Translations under genes and position numbers: made by a program
DNA from: Ciona savignyi
Lineage: Eukaryota; Chordata; Ascidiacea; Phlebobranchia; Cionidae
NCBI GenBank assembly: GCA_000149265.1
Contig: CH002977.1
Location: 305,205 to 369,204, forward strand
Reading direction: 5' to 3'
DNA: 64,000 bases
The notes under the pieces: model-generated
Database searches by the model: none
The model's input: only the letters and a program-made list of their open reading frames with translations
What the model was told of the DNA's origin: nothing
Part shown: in pieces, positions 59,880 through 64,000 of the stretch
Position numbering within the stretch: the stretch's first letter is position 1
Layout: every line of letters starts with the position of its first letter

Positions 59880-62694
59880 CTACCTGCAGAATTCTTTAGG
59901 TGGGGGCCGCATTGGTATTTTTCCGAGTGTAAATGTTTGTGCCTCGAATTGTTGAATTTCGCCAGCCGTCAGATCGGTTTTGTCCGTGTATGTGGCGTCT
60001 TTTACCGTTCCTGTCGGTACCACTTTCGGGTTAACCGCACCGGTGGGAGTGGATTTAAACACATGCCCAAGAGCTCCCTCAGACGGCGGCGCTGAATGAG
60101 TATTACTACTACCTGGGGGCGTTATAGGAGTCAAAGTCGTTGCGGGAGGTGTAGCGGTTTTAAATACGTTGGTTTGTGGAAGCTGTTCGTGTTTTAACGC
60201 TTTTATTTCATCCAGTGACGTTCCAATAGCAACATTTTCATTTGCCGCAGGTTTAAAATCTAAAAAAAATGTTTTTCAGTTATCCGACCATAGATAGACG
60301 TGTTATTTACAATAGGTTGATATTATTCTCCCACGGGATAAAAAAAACATGAGATTAGTAGAGTGTTGCAGATGAAAGATGTTCAATTAATAGGGGTTCG
60401 GATAAAATGGTTGCAGTTGAATAAAATCACCTGTGCCAGGTCCATATAGGGAATAAATGGACAAACTAGACGATGGATTGGATTCAAGAGTTGATTCCAT
60501 TTGAACAAGCAAAGCTGCTTTGGTATCATCAGCCATGTATCTCAACTCCTCTTTCCTCCTGCAACAATGTTTGTACCATTTGAGTGGTAGCGCATGGCAA
60601 TTGTTGTATAACCCATAGTTCAGGTGATCAAATTTTATATTAAATGGTGTCATTATGACATTATATTAACATTGATGATTAAGGTGGTCTATTTTAAAAA
60701 AAATTTATTCTCGCACTTTTGTTTTTTTGCTAATAAAGATAAAAGGTTTAACTAGATGAAAACAAAAAAATCACTTAAAAAGCAAGAAAGTTGGCTCTGT
60801 TTTCTAAACCAATGGTATCTATTAATGGTAGGATATATATCTCTTTGTACTGGGGGTCAGAAATTCGAATAAAAGAAAGTACCCATCTTTACTGTTGTAA
60901 AAACTCATTTTTTAGGTTCAGTTTAATTTCTGAAGCTTGTATACCATACTGCAATCAAAGCATTACCGGTACTGATTTCATTAAAAAAAACAAAAAGACA
61001 AAAAATAGAAAATTGAATTTCATAAATTGCACTGGGGCAGACCATACTTTATAATGGCATAGTGCCTTTTTTGTGATATACAGGACTCTCTTATTATTTG
61101 GTTTCAATCATACAATACCTGTACACAAGTTTTACAAAGTCGTTATATTTCACCTTGCGTATATGAGCTCAACTTCTTCAAGTATACTTCGATATTTATC
61201 TACTCCATGAAGATAGTATAAAACTCGAATTTCTTCAGGTTGGATATCAGCTAACCCTGGAAAGCGAATCTGAATTTTAACACAAGCAGACATTAATTAG
61301 ATTGAGCAGAATTGTTATCCTAGGATTTCTCCAATATATTGGAACCGATAACAAAAACATAAAAAAAATATTAATGATTATAGCCTCATAAATTTAAAGT
61401 ATAAAATATTGCCGCAGTTGGTCACATTACATATAAATGGCACTGAAAGTGCAAAATGAAGTTACCTAGCTTACCTTCTATACACTGTTTCCCCATGGCA
61501 TAACAGTAGCAAGAAAAAGGCCATAGTTTTGAGCTGGGCCACAATGCCATGTCTTCAGATATTGTCTTGAACATTGATGCATGGTCAGTTTGGCTTGAAT
61601 TAGCCTGTGCTTGGTCCTGCTGATTGTGATTACCTTGTGGTTGCTTTTGCGGTTCACTCAATACAGAAAAACGGTTTGACTGAGACTTGGATGTCCAGTG
61701 GAATCTGTGAAGACGTTAACGGAATTATGGTTGGATGTAAGGCTTAAACGGGTAGGGTATCAATCATACACTATACAATGGACCCTGAGAGATTGGTGTA
61801 GATTACCAGTTAGGTAACTTTTTAACATAAAATAATTAAAATAGATTTATTTTAAAGATGTCGATGAAATAACGTTGCTATGTGGACACTTTTATAGCAC
61901 TGGCAATAACATTATAACTTAAAAGGGAATGATTTGTTTACTTGTCATTGCTGTTTTGTGTGTTGCTTTTTATTGAAGGAGAGGTATAATTCGAGTTACC
62001 ACCTCGGTTAAATGGACTTCTGTAGTTTTCTAGGTAAAGCAAGAAGCAAAAATAATTAGGTTTTAAAGAATTAATTGCATGCTAAACATCCAACCTGAAT
62101 TATTTTGCTGGTTTCGGTTTCGTGGCTGATTAAATTGGGAAGCAGTGTTGCGGTATTGGTCTGTACATTAAAGTAAACATAATCAAACACACAAGTTAGT
62201 AGGCCTATCAAAGATGGTTTTGTTATTTGTGTTCTGATGATTTCAAAATCTTTAATGAAATTAGGTTACTTCAGACAAAATAATAGTGTTCAATAAACTG
62301 ATATAAACTGAAAAATTAACTTTGAGTTCTAGCAGCTAGTCAGACAAAAATAAAGGAATCTTTAACTAAGACTGGTATAAAGTGTTTTAATAAGTCTGAT
62401 GGGTGGAACAATAATTACAATAGTTCTGTAGTCATTAAGGTACAAGTTGGACAGACAATTTATAGTAATAACTAAGCTACATTATTTCCAACCCAAGGGA
62501 TAGACACAACTATATGTATACTGCCATACATATTAAACAAAAACAATAACAAACTTATTCTTTGTAGAGATACCATGATGAGCTTGATGTTGTCTTGTGT
62601 TTCCCTGATTCTGCGAGTTTGATCTCACATGTTCATTGTAGCATCTGTTTCCAAACTTGCAAGTACCTTGCTGGTAAAACTTGCAAATAGCCAT
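59880..62694 (-). CDS. NUP42: NUP42 (NLP1/hCG1), CCCH zinc-finger nucleoporin
   Basis: Cytoplasmic-face nucleoporin that helps Gle1 and the DEAD-box helicase in mRNA export. Exons in transcript order: 62574-62694, 62095-62160, 61942-62029, 61475-61704, 61154-61256, 60431-60558, 59880-60259. The total is 1116 bases, 371 residues, with all phases closed. The protein opens with the family CCCH finger (MAICKFYQQGTC, CKFGNRC, CYNEH; C-x7-C-x5-C-x3-H), then a Gln/Asn-rich stretch. The middle block has EDMALW and ADIQPEEIRVLYY. The end, GEIQQFEAQTFTLGKIPMRP, matches the Gle1-binding tail. The only FG pair is inside the zinc finger; the FG-repeat region of the human protein (423 residues) is missing. 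The bL12m gene ends 301 bases upstream on the same strand. Confidence 0.93.
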
Positions 62695-62995
62695 TTATTC
62701 TACTTAAATAGTTTATATCATGACAAAAAATATATTCCGCTTTTAATCTTAGTGGAAATAACTTTTACAATTACCAGTACTAGTAGGAATATTACACCAA
62801 TTTGGATTTATTGAATGTTCAGTCACAAATTTCATGATACGTGTGTATTACAAGGTATAAAATTGACTGGATTAAATCAATTTAATGCTATTGTTTTTGT
62901 TATGGAACATATCATCACTGTATCATATTGATAGATAAGTAATATGAAACCCAATATCTGCTTATTTACTTAAACATTATCAATAAAAATGGCTA
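62695..62995. other. Short spacer between bL12m and NUP42
   Basis: Same-strand gap of 301 bases, AT-rich. On the minus strand AGTAG and AATAA stand directly before the NUP42 ATG, which would suit an acceptor for a trans-spliced leader. No AATAAA for bL12m was found here. Confidence 0.4.
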
Positions 62996-63583
62996 TCAGA
63001 CAATATCCACTTTTCCACCAGCTTCTTCTAATGTCTTCTTCAATTCATCTGCTTCATCTTTTGAAACATCATCTTTTACAACCTGGGGTAAACTCTCAAC
63101 AAACTTCTTTGCTTGAACCAAGTTGAAGTTGTCTTTGATGCTTTTTATTGCCTTTATCAGTTTAATTTTATCTGCAGCAGCAAATTCCAAAAGTTTAACT
63201 ACAAATTCAGTTTTTTCAGGCACTGCATCAGCTTCATCTACATCAGCAGCTGCTGGTGCGGCAACTTGTGCAACCATAGGGGCGTCTTTTATGTTTAAAG
63301 TTGATTTCAACAGCTCATTCAAGTCTGCAACTTCGCGTAGTGTGAGTTGTGAAATTGAGTCCACCAAATTGACTAATTTTGGCTCGTATGTTTTGGCTTC
63401 ATTGTCCAATGCAGGTGCAGGTAATGAGTTGTTCATTGCTGTAGCACTAATTGTAACAGTTCTACATACAATCAATCGATTTGTATGAACTACAGGAAGG
63501 TTTACAACATTCAAGACATTCAAACATGGTCTGATTGCCTTCCAAACAATTGACATTTTCAGTAGCGGTGTTATTTTGCCCAT
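62996..63583 (-). CDS. MRPL12: Mitochondrial ribosomal protein bL12m
   Basis: Stalk protein of the mitochondrial large ribosomal subunit, which recruits translation factors. One exon, 195 residues (human about 198). The first 50 or so residues are basic and hydroxylated with few acids, as in a mitochondrial targeting peptide. The N-terminal dimerisation part has SISQLTLREVADLNELLK. An Ala-rich acidic hinge (about 110-120) leads to the C-terminal domain with FVVKLLEF, DKIKLIKAIK and NLVQAKKFVESLP. A second Met at residue 10 could also be the start. The gene lies 301 bases upstream of the NUP42 start, same strand. Confidence 0.95.
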   Translation of the reverse strand: MGKITPLLKMSIVWKAIRPCLNVLNVVNLPVVHTNRLIVCRTVTISATAMNNSLPAPALDNEAKTYEPKLVNLVDSISQLTLREVADLNELLKSTLNIKDAPMVAQVAAPAAADVDEADAVPEKTEFVVKLLEFAAADKIKLIKAIKSIKDNFNLVQAKKFVESLPQVVKDDVSKDEADELKKTLEEAGGKVDIV

Positions 63584-64000
63584 TTGACTACGAATGAAAA
63601 AAAATATTAAATATCAATAATTACAGTATGATAAACCTAACAAACTATAAAACAATTTATAAATCATTAATTAATATCGGTCTCTCTATTTTGTACGGGT
63701 CGGCTAGGTCCAAGCGCTAAATCCCTGGAATTAGTTTTAAACATAGGGTTGGAGTTAGGTTAAGATTAGTGTTTAGGGCGGGGTTTAAATAATAGTTAAG
63801 GCAGGGCACTGAACCTAGAGGACCTAGTTCTGGACCTAGCGCTGGAACTAGCGGACCTAACGCTGGACATAGCGGACCAAGCAGACCTGTACAAAATAAA
63901 GGGAACCATTAATATCAGTTAAAAAGAATGTAATGCCTACACTAAAATAAAAAAACAGCCTACCAATTAATGTGGGAAGCAAACTATTTTCCAAAATAGT
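63584..64000. other. Upstream region of bL12m
   Basis: Promoter side of bL12m, occupied mostly by the foldback element at 63687-63898. The rest is AT-rich with nothing visible. Confidence 0.5.
63687..63898. mobile_element. Short foldback/MITE-like element
   Basis: The ends pair as inverted repeats: TATTTTGTACGGGTCGGCTA plus GGTCC at the left and the reverse of GGACCAAGCAGACCTGTACA plus AAATA at the right, about 22 of 25 matching. Inside the right arm a motif near 21 bases (CTAGCGCTGGAACTAGCGGA, CTAACGCTGGACATAGCGGA) is repeated. No target duplication is certain. Confidence 0.6.

Noticed and set aside
1-64000. CRISPR arrays, bacterial operons, phage or virus-derived genes
   Set aside because: The sequence is intron-rich animal DNA. 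No spaced direct repeats of CRISPR type and no integrase, capsid or polymerase frames were seen.

Overview
The window looks like nuclear DNA of a sea squirt (tunicate), very probably Ciona. The reasons are: AT-rich sequence; compact genes with many short GT-AG introns; a complete connexin gene (connexins are known only from chordates); single copies of metazoan regulators (Wnt, NR4A, ANKRD33, TMEM237); and repeated tRNA-derived SINEs like those described in Ciona. The species cannot be fixed from the sequence alone. Two assembly gaps are present (15963-16062 and 28330-28760). All exon models were built by hand from splice sites, reading phase and protein family motifs, and every complete model closes in frame.

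Layout. 1-13885 is a tandem segmental duplication of a unit of about 7 kb. Each unit carries a secreted astacin metalloprotease gene (+) with two TSP1 domains and a calcium-loop repeat tail, followed by a short-chain dehydrogenase/reductase gene (-). The first astacin copy has a 4-base frameshifting deletion. 13886-16427 holds an insertion and SINEs. 16428-22547 (-) is a nine-exon BTBD8-like BTB gene with a piggyBac-type MITE in one intron. 23962-29717 (-) is a complete seven-exon Wnt gene. 33787-37899 (+) is an ANKRD33/33B-like ankyrin gene. 38841-41229 (-) is a seven-exon connexin. 42178-46946 (-) is TMEM237, a ciliary transition-zone protein. 51804-58056 (+) is an NR4A nuclear receptor that seems to stop right after the DNA-binding domain and has a candidate alternative first exon. 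59880-62694 (-) is NUP42, and 62996-63583 (-) is mitochondrial ribosomal protein bL12m.

The genes do not form one pathway. The left end is a tandemly expanding effector-type family. The remainder is a series of conserved single-copy metazoan genes, with long non-coding stretches around the developmental and inducible genes (Wnt, NR4A). The most interesting signals are the NR4A gene without a visible ligand-binding domain, a NUP42 that keeps its zinc finger and Gle1-binding tail but has lost FG repeats, an astacin with an antistasin-like cysteine segment in its prodomain, and an unusually high count of the palindromic CRE octamer TGACGTCA, including copies just upstream of several genes.
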